NCBI RefSeq assembly: GCF_001190945.1
Contig: NZ_CP011112.1
Coordinates: 1,364,001 to 1,428,000, forward strand
From: Luteipulveratus mongoliensis
GTDB taxonomy: Bacteria; Actinomycetota; Actinomycetes; Actinomycetales; Dermatophilaceae
Direction: 5' to 3'
DNA length: 64,000 bases
Shown: in pieces, positions 27,490 through 35,510 of the stretch
Layout: the number at the start of each line of letters is the position of its first letter
How positions within the stretch are numbered: the stretch's first letter is position 1
Made by a program: the position numbers and the translations under genes
Notes under the pieces: model-generated
The model's database searches: none
What the model saw: the letters and a program-made list of their open reading frames with translations, nothing else
What the model was told of the DNA's origin: nothing

Positions 27490-27687
27490 TTAGAACTTGG
27501 GTTTGCGGATGAGGGCGTAGCCGAGGATGCCGGCGACGAGGGTGACTCCGAGCAGGAGCGCTGCGTGAGTCGTGTCGACGGGGCTGTCCGCGAGTGCCTG
27601 GGTCAGCGAGATCAGCGCACAGATGCAGCTGATGAACGCGAAGATGGCCCAGAACACGCGAAAGGGCCTGCGGTTGGCGGGTTTCAT
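27490..27687 (-). CDS. Small two-helix membrane protein in the RiPP cluster
   Basis: The 65-aa product starts MKPANRRPFRV and has two hydrophobic helices (FWAIFAFISCICALISL and ALLLGVTLVAGILGYALI) and a basic RKPKF end. Its ATG overlaps the methyltransferase stop (ATGA), so it is the last gene of the P450-methyltransferase operon. Position and size fit an immunity or export-accessory protein, but no homologue is recognised. It resembles in layout the orphan protein at 7835-8044. Confidence 0.6.
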   Translation of the reverse strand: MKPANRRPFRVFWAIFAFISCICALISLTQALADSPVDTTHAALLLGVTLVAGILGYALIRKPKF

Positions 27688-28532
27688 CGGTGATCTCTCC
27701 TCACTGATAGTGATCGGTTGTCGTCGGAGATGTCATCGAGGGCCAGCCGGCCACACACCACGAAGCCGAGCAGCAGGACCCAGGGCGCCTCGTGAGCGAC
27801 CAGCTGATCCCACGCCCGCGTCGCGACCATCACGTCAGCCAGGGAGAGCTCACCCGAGGCGACGAGTGGAGCCAGACGTTCCGGACCCAGGTGAGGGCGG
27901 AAGTCCTGGACGTCATGGGTGTCGGTCGAGACGGCGTACGGCGTCGTCACCGCCTGCGGGAAACCGACGGCCCGCATGGTCCTGGAGAGGCGTCGCGCGA
28001 CCAGTCGGTCGCCGTCTCGTGAGTGCTGCGCCTGAGCGAACTTCATTTGGACAGAAGCCAGCTCGGCGAAGCAGGGCTCGACTGCACCCCACATGCTGGC
28101 GTCCACGTCGATCACGAATACGGCGCCTCCGGGGCGCAGTACACGACGCGCCTCAGCGAGCGCACGCTCCGGGTCCTGGAGGTGCTGGAAGACGAAGCGG
28201 TAGACGAGCGCATCGACGGACGCATCGGCGTACGGCAGGGCGTACGCATCGCCCGCGGTCACGTCGAGTCCTCGCTCCAGGGCCGTACGACGGAGGTCGG
28301 GGTTCAGCTCGAGGCCACTGACCGCGTGGCTGGGGAAGCGTTCGACGAGCTGGGCCAGGAAAGCGCCCGTGCCGGGGCCGATCTCGACGATCGTCCGTCC
28401 CGGTACCCCCAGCGCGGCGAGCGTGTCCAGCTCGGCGGGCGCGGACAGCAGGGCCTGCGCGTCCAGGCGGTCCGACTCGTCGGTGAGGCCGGACCCGAAC
28501 GTGTCCTGTGGGTCGTAGGAACCGGTCTTCAT
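27684..28532 (-). CDS. Class I SAM-dependent methyltransferase (tailoring)
   Basis: The 282-aa enzyme starts MKTGSYDPQDTF. Motif I is TIVEIGPGTGAFLAQLVERF, followed by the acidic end of strand two (SGLELNPDL), GDAYALPYADASVDAL, and LRPGGAVFVID. This is a ubiquinone/menaquinone-type methyltransferase fold that methylates N or O atoms; the acceptor is unknown. In azole peptides such as plantazolicin a methyltransferase acts on the N-terminal amine, and here the core would begin with Asp. The ATG overlaps the P450 stop by four bases. Confidence 0.85.
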   Translation of the reverse strand: MKTGSYDPQDTFGSGLTDESDRLDAQALLSAPAELDTLAALGVPGRTIVEIGPGTGAFLAQLVERFPSHAVSGLELNPDLRRTALERGLDVTAGDAYALPYADASVDALVYRFVFQHLQDPERALAEARRVLRPGGAVFVIDVDASMWGAVEPCFAELASVQMKFAQAQHSRDGDRLVARRLSRTMRAVGFPQAVTTPYAVSTDTHDVQDFRPHLGPERLAPLVASGELSLADVMVATRAWDQLVAHEAPWVLLLGFVVCGRLALDDISDDNRSLSVRRDHR

Positions 28533-29890
28533 CGTCGGGTCACCTTGGTGGACAGGCCATTTCGTGGCCGCATGGTCACCAGGGCCTCGGGCTCCACTAC
28601 GCAATCGGGCGTCACGCTGAATCGGAAGCGGGACAGCATGGCCAGCACGAGCGTGGCCTCGAAGATCGCGAGGTGCTGACCGATGCACACCCTCGACCCG
28701 CCGCCGAACGGAAGATAGCTGAAGGGGTGCATGTCCGGGGCGTCCGGCCCGAAGCGCGACGGACGGAATGCGTACGGCTCCTCGTGGAAGCGCGGGTCGT
28801 GATGCAACACCCACTGGCTGATCGACACCAACGTGCCGGCCGGGATGGTGTAGCCGCCGAGCTCGTCGTCCGCCACCGACCGCCGGCTCATCAGCCAGAC
28901 GGGCGGGTAGAGACGCATCGACTCCGAGATGACGTTGCGGCACAGCTGCAGGTCGGGGAAGTGAGAGGCGTCCGGGACACCATCGCCGACCACGCGCTGC
29001 ACCTCCTCCGCCAGCTGATCCGCGACATCGGGGTGCTGGTCCAGCAGGTGCAGCGCCCAGGTCAGCGTCTTCGCCGTCGTCTCGTGGCCGGCCATGATCA
29101 GCGTGAGCACCTGGTCGCGCAGGTCATCGGTCGACGCGATGTGGTCGGCGCCGATGATCTGGCCGAGCAGGTCGTCCGCGGACGCGCGCTGGCCGTTGCG
29201 TGCGGCGATGAGCGTGCCGGTCACCAGATGCAGGAACTTGCGCGCCTGGAGATACGCACGCATCCGTTCCTTCGCCTGCTCCTCGCCGCCGGCTGCCGGG
29301 TCGAACTCGCCGATGAACCGGTTGACGGCGTCGACGGCTTCACCGAAACCGTTGCCGATCTCGCCTACGTCGGTGCCTGAGATGACACGGATCAGGATGC
29401 CGAGCGTGAGCCCGGTGAGGTGGTGGTCCATCGGCAGCGGCTCGCCGGACTCGGCGGCTTCCGCCAGGTGCTTCACCAGCGCCTGCGTGCAGTCCGTGAC
29501 GACCTCGTCGTATGCCGTGATGCGCGCCGGGCGGAACGCGGGCGCGTACATCTTGCGCTGCAGCTCCCAGTCGCGACCGCTGCTGGTGAGCAGCCCGTTG
29601 CCGAGCAGTGGGCGCAGCATCATGTCGTCCGGAGTGCCCTGCTTGGTGTAGCCGTGGCCGTTGTCCCGCAGGACGCGCCGGACGAGGTCGGGGTGGTGGA
29701 CCATCACCAGCCGCTGCCCGTGCAGCAGGTGCGAGGTGATGTCGCCGTACGACGTCGCCAGGTCCGTGACGAACTCCAGCGGGCGGCCACGCATGGTCTG
29801 CCCGTCGACCGGCTCGCTGGGGCCAGGAGGCCACTGCCCGACACTCGCCGGCGGCGTACTCCCGTGCAGATCCGTCGCTGATGCGCTCAT
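28529..29890 (-). CDS. Cytochrome P450 (tailoring)
   Basis: The 453-aa P450 has all hallmarks: oxygen-activation motif AGHETT in the I helix, ExxR in ESMRLYPPVW, the PERF-like AFRPSRF, and heme loop PFGGGSRVCIGQ with the Cys ligand. Sequence flavour is of the CYP102/CYP4-like branch rather than the usual short bacterial CYPs. It lies 269 bases from the precursor and is divergent from it. It leads an operon with the methyltransferase and the small membrane protein. It likely hydroxylates or cross-links the Phe/Tyr residues of the peptide, which is inference. Confidence 0.9.
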   Translation of the reverse strand: MSASATDLHGSTPPASVGQWPPGPSEPVDGQTMRGRPLEFVTDLATSYGDITSHLLHGQRLVMVHHPDLVRRVLRDNGHGYTKQGTPDDMMLRPLLGNGLLTSSGRDWELQRKMYAPAFRPARITAYDEVVTDCTQALVKHLAEAAESGEPLPMDHHLTGLTLGILIRVISGTDVGEIGNGFGEAVDAVNRFIGEFDPAAGGEEQAKERMRAYLQARKFLHLVTGTLIAARNGQRASADDLLGQIIGADHIASTDDLRDQVLTLIMAGHETTAKTLTWALHLLDQHPDVADQLAEEVQRVVGDGVPDASHFPDLQLCRNVISESMRLYPPVWLMSRRSVADDELGGYTIPAGTLVSISQWVLHHDPRFHEEPYAFRPSRFGPDAPDMHPFSYLPFGGGSRVCIGQHLAIFEATLVLAMLSRFRFSVTPDCVVEPEALVTMRPRNGLSTKVTRR

Positions 29891-29964
29891 GCGTGCCCGC
29901 CCCCGGGTAGTCGGTTGCTGTCGACGCTACGAGGGGGTCGAGAGGGTCACAAGACGTCACTTTG

Positions 29965-30014
29965 GGGACCGGTCCCATTACGTATTCAGACCTCATGAGT
30001 GCCCTTCATACGTA
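29965..30014. promoter_or_regulatory. P450/precursor divergent promoter region with palindrome and CATACGTA
   Basis: This stretch has a perfect 12-bp palindrome GGGACCGGTCCC (29965-29976), TTACGTAT (29978-29985) and CATACGTA (30007-30014). The latter 8-mer also occurs twice in the promoter of the cyclodehydratase operon. It is the best place for the control of the precursor and of the divergent P450 operon. Confidence 0.4.
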
Positions 30015-30159
30015 ACGGAACTCGCAGGGACGCATTACGCCTCCGAACTGTCGTTGAAGTCTGTTGCTCGCAGCCCCGACCGGCACACGATGGCTCTGCC
30101 GGCAAAGCAAATGTCACACAGTCTCATCGCAGGAATCCCACGACGAAAGGAAAGTAGTC

Positions 30160-30525
30160 ATGGCACTCTCCGAGCAGGCTCGCGCAGACTTCGTCGGCGC
30201 CTACACCCGTACTTTGATCGCCGCGTGGTCGAACGAGGAGTTCGCCGCCAAGCTGGAGTCGGACCCGCGTCCGGCCCTTGCGGAGAACGGCATCGAGCTC
30301 CCGGCCGACGCCAAGATCAAGGTCGACCGCAGCGACCCCTCCGACGGTCACCAGGGCACCCTGGACACCCAGGTTGCGCTTTTCGAGGAGGGCCAGAAGA
30401 CGGGTGTGTACGAGTTCCACATCCCGACCAGCCCTCAGGTCGACATGGCGGAGCTGAACGAGGACGAGCTGGCCGGTGTGGCCGGCGGCGACTTCTACTG
30501 CTGCCCCTGCTGCTGCTGCACCTGA
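30160..30525 (+). CDS. NHLP-family azole RiPP precursor peptide with Cys6 core
   Basis: The 121-aa precursor begins MALSEQARADFVGAYTRTL, a nitrile-hydratase-alpha-like (NHLP) leader, and ends with the acidic ELNEDELAGVAGG, the usual cleavage end, followed by the core DFYCCPCCCCT. All six Cys of the protein are in the core, in CC-P-CCCC. The start at 30160 has a GAAAGGAAAG site upstream; starts further upstream would add unrelated residues. Expected fate: Cys to thiazole by the fused cyclodehydratase and dehydrogenase, removal of the leader after GG by the C39 transporter, further tailoring by P450s and methyltransferase. No dehydratase of the lanthipeptide/thiopeptide kind is encoded nearby, so a linear polyazole is expected. 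Confidence 0.9.
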   Translation: MALSEQARADFVGAYTRTLIAAWSNEEFAAKLESDPRPALAENGIELPADAKIKVDRSDPSDGHQGTLDTQVALFEEGQKTGVYEFHIPTSPQVDMAELNEDELAGVAGGDFYCCPCCCCT

Positions 30526-30557
30526 TCAACCCTCACGCCCGTGCAGACCGGGCACGC

Positions 30558-30592
30558 TGGTGGATGGCACGCTTCGCGCGTGCCATCCACCA
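30558..30592 (+). terminator. Strong hairpin after the precursor gene
   Basis: A perfect 15-bp stem (TGGTGGATGGCACGC, 30558-30572, with its complement 30578-30592) with a 5-base loop lies 33 bases after the precursor stop. No long U-run follows. It likely terminates or stabilises the short precursor transcript and also separates it from the convergent P450 gene. Confidence 0.75.
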
Positions 30593-30639
30593 CAGGCGTT
30601 TCTGCAGGACTTTGAAGCAGGACCTTCAAGCGCAGGACT

Positions 30640-31713
30640 TCAGCGCAGGTACAGCCGGTAAGGCTGCAGCCGCCGTGGGATGAGCGATGGCTCCCAGGAC
30701 CACTGGTCACTCACCGGCCGCACCTTCGGATGCAGCTCGAGGAGCACCTCATGGACGAGTGCGGACGCGTCACGCACCAGGATCGCGCCCATGCAGTAGT
30801 GACTGCCGGCACCGAACCCGAGGTGCAGGGAAGGGTCGCGTCGTACGTCGATCGCGTCGGGTTCGGGAAAGACGGCCGGGTCCCGATTGGCCTCGGACAG
30901 CATCACGACGACTCGTTGACCCTCTTCGACTGCTTGTCCGTCGATCACGGTGTCCTGCAACGCAACTCGACTGACCAGCGGGATCGGCGCATGCAGCCGC
31001 ATCAGCTCCGACTCGAGCCCTTCCGGGTCGTCCAGGACCGACGTCCCGACGCGGGCGTACTCCTCGAGCAGCAGCGGCAGACCGTTGACGATGAAGTCGG
31101 CCAGCGGCTGCCAGCCGCCCACGATCGCCAAAATGACGACGCCGACCTGCTCGCGACGATCGATGCGGTTGTCGGTCGCCAGCGCGTGCAGGTGGTCGTC
31201 GGGACCGGCCGAGGCAAGACGCTCCGCCACGATCTTGGCCAGCCGCGGCATAGCGGCGGCCGACCGCGCAGCCGCCGCCCCTCGTACGCTCGGGTTGAGC
31301 ACCTCACCGGCCGCCGCGGCGACCTCTTCGAACTCCGCCACCTGGTCCGCCCGCAGGCCGAGCATCTCGGCGAATACCGCTGTGGCGCAAGGAAGTCCGA
31401 TGCCTTCGAGCGCGTCGAGATCGCTGTCTACGTCCGCGATGATCTCCCTGATCCGCGGCGTCGATCGGACGAGCAGCTGTGCCGTGGCGCGTACGCCGAG
31501 AAGGCTCGCCGCCGGCGTACGCAGCCTCTGATGGGCCGCACCGTCGGTGTTGAGCATCGTCGGAGGCAGCTTGATCGCGGCACCGCGCTCGCGCTGACCG
31601 CCCTCCGCGGAGAAGCTCTTGGAGCGCAAGGTCTCCACAGCGGCCGCGTGCCCAGTGATCAACCAGACCCGGCCGCGGTCGTCCCAGCGAACGGACTGCC
31701 TCTGCTCGTTCAT
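30640..31713 (-). CDS. Short cytochrome P450 with degenerate I helix
   Basis: At 357 aa this P450 is shorter than usual (about 400). Heme loop [13 protein letters not shown] with Cys ligand and ExxR in [10 protein letters not shown] are intact. The I-helix oxygen-activation motif is not canonical: [13 protein letters not shown] replaces AGxET, so the acid-alcohol pair is missing. Such P450s may use peroxide, or bind a peptide that supplies the missing groups. It is convergent with the precursor and divergent from the FAD-oxidase operon. Its role in tailoring is inferred from location. Confidence 0.85.
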   Translation of the reverse strand: MNEQRQSVRWDDRGRVWLITGHAAAVETLRSKSFSAEGGQRERGAAIKLPPTMLNTDGAAHQRLRTPAASLLGVRATAQLLVRSTPRIREIIADVDSDLDALEGIGLPCATAVFAEMLGLRADQVAEFEEVAAAAGEVLNPSVRGAAAARSAAAMPRLAKIVAERLASAGPDDHLHALATDNRIDRREQVGVVILAIVGGWQPLADFIVNGLPLLLEEYARVGTSVLDDPEGLESELMRLHAPIPLVSRVALQDTVIDGQAVEEGQRVVVMLSEANRDPAVFPEPDAIDVRRDPSLHLGFGAGSHYCMGAILVRDASALVHEVLLELHPKVRPVSDQWSWEPSLIPRRLQPYRLYLR

Positions 31714-31817
31714 GGCACAGCACTATCACGCACTCGGCGCGCCAGGCCCGATGCGTACGACCGGTCGGCGGACTTACGCACGCAAGCACACGACGTACGT
31801 ACCCGGAAGGGGAGCAG

Positions 31818-33035
31818 ATGAGTACCGCAGTGGTTGTCGGGGCCGGGCTCAGCGGACTGACCGCCGCGCGCCGGCTGCAGGAGGCCGGGTGGTCGGTCCA
31901 GGTGCTGGAGGGTCGGGACCGCATCGGTGGCCGGGTCCGCACGGTCCGTACGCCTGGCGAGCCTCCCGTCGAGCTCGGTGCGCACGTGGTGCACGGGTCG
32001 GGGAGTCCGGCGCTCACTCTGGGGGTGCCGAGCGAGCCCGTTCCTCGCGCCGCCCGGGGGCACTTCCTTCAGGGCGAGACCCTGCTCGCTCCCCGGATGC
32101 TCGCGGTCGCGGGGCTGTTGCCGATGCGCGCCCAGTACGAGCTCACGGCCGAGGCGGGCAAGCTTCCTGCGGAAGAGACGGTCGCGACGTGGGGTGCGCG
32201 TACGGCGCGCAACGCCGACCATCAGCGCTTGGTTCGCTCCTGGCTGGAGCAGAACTGGTCCGCAGACCTTGACGAGATGAGTGCCCGCGGGGCAGCGCTC
32301 GCGCACGCGGACAAGGGGCTGGTCGACGGCGAGTTCCGTTTCACCACAGGCTTTTCCGCGGTGGTCGACAACCGTGCCAACAGTCTCGAGATCCGCACCG
32401 GTTGCCCGGTGCGCTCGATCAGTGTCGAGCGCGACGGCGTACTGCTCGACCTCGGCGAGGACGAGTTGCGTGCCGACGTGTGCGTGGTGAGTGTGCCGCC
32501 GTCGGTCGTCGTGTCGGGCCTGCTCAAGCTCGTCGGTGCCGAAGACAAGCGAGAGGCAGCCAGGGGGCTCGCTGCCGGCGACGGGTGTTCGGTGGCCGTA
32601 CGCCTGAGTCGCCCGGCCGAGCGCGATGAGTTCGTCTTCGATGCGGGAGGGCCGCTCGGGTTCGTGCAGACGTTCACCGGTTCGTCCGTTGTCTCGGTCG
32701 ATGCGAAAGGCGCTGGTACGCCGGCGCTTCGGGCGCTCCTCGGAGATGTGGAGGCGCTCAGAACGCGTCTCGGCACAGCTCTGCCGTGGACGGCCGGCTG
32801 TGCCCTCGAGGACCTGACCATCGCGGACTGGGGCGCGGATCCGTTCTCTGGAGGCGTGTTCGCCTACCCGCGCGTGGGCTGGGAACGCGACGTCGAGACC
32901 TGGCGGCGCCCGTGGGATGACCGAGTGTTCTTCGCCGGCGAGTCGACGGCCGCCGGCAGCCAACCACCCTTCGTCGACGCGGCGCTGCTCTCCGGGGAGC
33001 GTTCGGCGGCGGAGATTCTGGAAAGGAGCGCATGA
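31818..33035 (+). CDS. FAD-dependent amine oxidase-like oxidoreductase
   Basis: The 405-aa flavoprotein has the Rossmann FAD site [20 protein letters not shown] and the second motif [13 protein letters not shown], and near the C-terminus [20 protein letters not shown], the flavin-binding end of the MAO/protoporphyrinogen-oxidase/phytoene-desaturase family. An AAGGGGAG site precedes the ATG. It is first of a three-gene operon with a Rieske oxygenase and a hydrolase. It could oxidise an amine or C-C bond of the peptide, or belong to a separate catabolic path. Confidence 0.85.
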   Translation: MSTAVVVGAGLSGLTAARRLQEAGWSVQVLEGRDRIGGRVRTVRTPGEPPVELGAHVVHGSGSPALTLGVPSEPVPRAARGHFLQGETLLAPRMLAVAGLLPMRAQYELTAEAGKLPAEETVATWGARTARNADHQRLVRSWLEQNWSADLDEMSARGAALAHADKGLVDGEFRFTTGFSAVVDNRANSLEIRTGCPVRSISVERDGVLLDLGEDELRADVCVVSVPPSVVVSGLLKLVGAEDKREAARGLAAGDGCSVAVRLSRPAERDEFVFDAGGPLGFVQTFTGSSVVSVDAKGAGTPALRALLGDVEALRTRLGTALPWTAGCALEDLTIADWGADPFSGGVFAYPRVGWERDVETWRRPWDDRVFFAGESTAAGSQPPFVDAALLSGERSAAEILERSA

Positions 33036-33036
33036 G

Positions 33037-33915
33037 ATGAGCACACATGCTGGTTGGTACCTCGCCGCGTATGACCGCGAGGTCCCCGAGGGCGTGAGCC
33101 CCTTGGCGTTCGGCGACCGACGGCTCATGACGATTCGCGACGGCAGCTCGATCCGGGTGCTGGACGCGACGTGTCCTCACCGCGGCGCCCACCTGGGCCA
33201 CGGCGGAACGGTGTCGGGCAACTGTGTGGTCTGCCCCTTCCACGGCCGCCGCGTCGCCATCGACCGGCCCGACCGGCCGTACAGCATCAGCGAGCACGAG
33301 ACCATGCTGATCGGCGAGATGCTCTTCGTACGTTTCGGCCAGGGCCTCGACGGCGAGCTCGGCTTCGCAGACCTGATCCAGGCGTACGCCGAAGAGCGTC
33401 ACCTCGTCGAGGTGATCAACGAGCCGGTGCGTGCGAGCGGGCCGATGGTCATCGAGAACGCTTTCGACGCAGAGCATTTCGAGACTTTGCATCACATGCC
33501 TGGTGTGTCCGGCTTCCGCATCGCGCCGTCCGAGAACGGTGAGATCGTCATGACCGGGACGATGGGTCGCGCGGGTGACGCGTCGTTCTTCGCACGCGCG
33601 TTCAGCCCGACGCTGGTGGTCACGGAGCTGCGGTTCCGTGAGCGCACGCAGGTCATCATCACCGGCACCGTCCCGAGCGCCGACGGGTGCCAGACCCGCA
33701 TCGGCTACGCCGTTCGCCACGAGGACGGCGAGCTGTGGCGGACGTGGGCCATCGGCACCAAGGTGGGCTTCCAGCAGGACCTCGTCGTGTGGAACAACCT
33801 CGACGAGACGATCACCCCGGTGCTGACGGCGGCTGATGACGCATTGAGATCGTTCTGGGAGTTCTGCGACAAGTTCCCCAAGCTGGAAACTGTTGAGCAT
33901 CAGGAGAACTCATGA
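33037..33915 (+). CDS. Rieske non-heme iron oxygenase, single-component-like
   Basis: The 292-aa protein has the [2Fe-2S] ligands in ATCPHRGAHLG (C-x-H) and CPFHGRR (C-x2-H), and the mononuclear iron motif in NAFDAEHFETLHHMPG (Asp/His-x4-His). This is the layout of Rieske oxygenase alpha subunits of the KshA/VanA type; a separate reductase would be needed and none is nearby. The ATG follows the FAD gene stop by one base. Rieske enzymes hydroxylate or desaturate; in a RiPP setting they are rare, so this is a notable neighbour. Confidence 0.88.
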   Translation: MSTHAGWYLAAYDREVPEGVSPLAFGDRRLMTIRDGSSIRVLDATCPHRGAHLGHGGTVSGNCVVCPFHGRRVAIDRPDRPYSISEHETMLIGEMLFVRFGQGLDGELGFADLIQAYAEERHLVEVINEPVRASGPMVIENAFDAEHFETLHHMPGVSGFRIAPSENGEIVMTGTMGRAGDASFFARAFSPTLVVTELRFRERTQVIITGTVPSADGCQTRIGYAVRHEDGELWRTWAIGTKVGFQQDLVVWNNLDETITPVLTAADDALRSFWEFCDKFPKLETVEHQENS

Positions 33916-34718
33916 TTCCCCGGCTGGCAACGCACGAGCTCCGGTCGGCTGATGGCGAGGCCGTTACCTGGCTGCACGGTTACACGATGAACAGCGATGT
34001 CTGGGCCAACCTGTGGTCGCGGCTGCCCGGGCACCACATCGGCGTGGACCTGCCAGGGCACGGCGCGTCCCGACCCGGGTCACCCGCCGACGACCTCAGT
34101 GCGGTGGCGCGCGAGGTCGCGCGCGTCATGGCCGAGCACGGCAGCCGGACCTTGGTGGCGATGTCGTTCGGTTCGTCAGTGGGGCTTCAGGTCGCGATCG
34201 ACCATCCGGAGCTGGTCGCGCGACTGGTGCTGGCCGCGCCGACGATCTCCGAGCCGGCGGTCGACGACGCCGCACGAGATCGCATGACCCAGCTCGTGCG
34301 CGCCAAGGCAGCCGGCATGCGGCCGAGCTGGCTGACGCAGATCTGGATGAGCGCGCCACCGGACATCTTCACGGGTCTGCACAGCCATCCGGCGCGACTC
34401 GCCGCCGTCCGCGCCGTCGTCGAAGCTCATTCGTACGACGAGCTTTTGAGCGGATCGATGGGTGGCATGTTCGCTTCCGTCCAGACTGAGGAGGACCTGG
34501 CGCGCATCGCCGCCGCGACCCTGGTCATCGTTGGGGAGCAGGACATGCCACGGTTCGTGACCAATGCCGATCGGCTGCGGGCGGCAGTCCCGAGATGCCG
34601 GGTGCGGCGGATCCAGGACGCCGGGCACCTGCCGCTCCTGGAGCTGCCGGAGGTGTGTGCTCCGCTGATCGCGGAGTTCCTCCCGTCCGCCGTCGCTTTG
34701 GCCCCGTCATCCGCCTGA
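33912..34718 (+). CDS. Alpha/beta-hydrolase
   Basis: The 268-aa protein shows the fold's landmarks: oxyanion strand VTWLHGYTMNSDVW, GVDLPGHGAS, a nucleophile elbow VAMSFGSSVG (Ser in a slightly non-standard A-x-S-x-G), Asp near IVGEQDMPRF and His in DAGHLPLLELPE. It may be an esterase or C-C hydrolase. It overlaps the Rieske gene by four bases (ATGA), closing the three-gene operon. This operon is the probable right edge of the biosynthetic cluster. Confidence 0.85.
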   Translation: MIPRLATHELRSADGEAVTWLHGYTMNSDVWANLWSRLPGHHIGVDLPGHGASRPGSPADDLSAVAREVARVMAEHGSRTLVAMSFGSSVGLQVAIDHPELVARLVLAAPTISEPAVDDAARDRMTQLVRAKAAGMRPSWLTQIWMSAPPDIFTGLHSHPARLAAVRAVVEAHSYDELLSGSMGGMFASVQTEEDLARIAAATLVIVGEQDMPRFVTNADRLRAAVPRCRVRRIQDAGHLPLLELPEVCAPLIAEFLPSAVALAPSSA

Positions 34719-34741
34719 CCTGACCCCGTACGCTCGGCTGG

Positions 34742-35389
34742 ATGACGCGCTCGACCTACCTCACTGTGCGCGACAGCGTCGAGGCTGAGCACGAAACGAA
34801 GCGGTCGCGGTTCCTCTGTCGGGTGGAGCGGGTCGCCGACGAGCCCGCAGCGCGCGCGGTCGTCGATCGGGCGCGCTCCACGCACTGGGACGCGCGACAC
34901 CACGTCTCGGCATTCATCCTCGGTCCGGACGGCGCGATCCAGCGCTCCTCGGATGACGGCGAGCCGTCCGGCACTGCGGGTACGCCCGTGCTCGACGTGC
35001 TCCGCGGCCGCGAGGTCAGTGACGTGGTCGCCGTCGTGACGCGCTGGTTCGGGGGCACGTTGCTCGGCGCCGGCGGGCTCGTCCGGGCGTACGCCGAGGC
35101 CGCTCGCCTCGCACTCGACGACGCAGTCCTGGTGTCACGGCAGCTCATGCTGCTCGGGACGGTGAGCGTCGACCATGCCGAGGCGGGTCGGGTCGAGCAT
35201 GAGCTGCGGTCACGTGGCCTCAGCGTCCTCAGCACGGAGTACGCAGCGCTCGCCACGGTGCGGGTCGGCGTACGTCCCGAGGAACTCAGTCAAGCGCGAG
35301 AGTGGGTCGCGGCCGCGACGAGCGGCCGCGCGACTCTCGACCTGCACGGTGAGTCCTGGATCGACGCCCCGCCCCCGCTGGTCGAGTAG
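34742..35389 (+). CDS. YigZ/IMPACT-family protein
   Basis: The 215-aa product matches the UPF0029/IMPACT N-terminal domain: KRSRFLCRVERV, ARHHVSAFILG, QRSSDDGEPSGTAGTPVLDV and VTRWFGGTLLGAGGLVRAYAEA, which is the family hallmark. The function in bacteria is unknown; eukaryotic IMPACT acts in translation control. The last codons (Val-Glu-stop, GTCGAGTAG) are the beginning of a dispersed palindromic repeat, so the natural C-terminus may have been altered by it. Confidence 0.92.
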   Translation: MTRSTYLTVRDSVEAEHETKRSRFLCRVERVADEPAARAVVDRARSTHWDARHHVSAFILGPDGAIQRSSDDGEPSGTAGTPVLDVLRGREVSDVVAVVTRWFGGTLLGAGGLVRAYAEAARLALDDAVLVSRQLMLLGTVSVDHAEAGRVEHELRSRGLSVLSTEYAALATVRVGVRPEELSQAREWVAAATSGRATLDLHGESWIDAPPPLVE

Positions 35390-35496
35390 GCGAGGCGCTA
35401 GCCGAGCCGTATCGAGACCTGGTGACTCGAAGGGAGACTGAGCGCTCGCGGTAGCCCGGTCTCGATATGCCTCCGCTGGCGCTCCGGCTACTCGAC
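35381..35496. repeat. GTCGAGTAG-type palindromic element, copy A
   Basis: The element starts with GTCGAGTAG (35381-35389, end of the YigZ gene) and finishes with its complement CTACTCGAC (35488-35496). Inside it, GTATCGAGACC (35409-35419) pairs with GGTCTCGATA (35458-35467). Related elements occur at 55420-55515 and 57058-57178. Similar REP-like sequences are widespread in actinobacterial genomes. Confidence 0.8.
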
Positions 35497-35510
35497 CAGC
35501 AACGGGCGGG

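Noticed and set aside
27684..28943. Longer start for the methyltransferase
   Set aside because: The extension overlaps the P450 gene in another frame; the ATG at 28532 with ATGA coupling fits the family start.
30487..30525. Cys-rich C-terminus as a metallothionein-like or disulfide peptide
   Set aside because: The NHLP leader, the GG cleavage site and the nearby YcaO/SagB/C39 genes make azole formation far more likely.
17391..33000. A second precursor gene
   Set aside because: I looked for other short frames ending in GG plus Cys/Ser/Thr-rich cores in the cluster and found none with a leader-like N-terminus.
17463..34718. Thiopeptide or lanthipeptide assignment for the cluster
   Set aside because: No LanB-like dehydratase, no cyclase and no Ser in the core, so neither dehydroalanine nor the pyridine ring can form in the known way.
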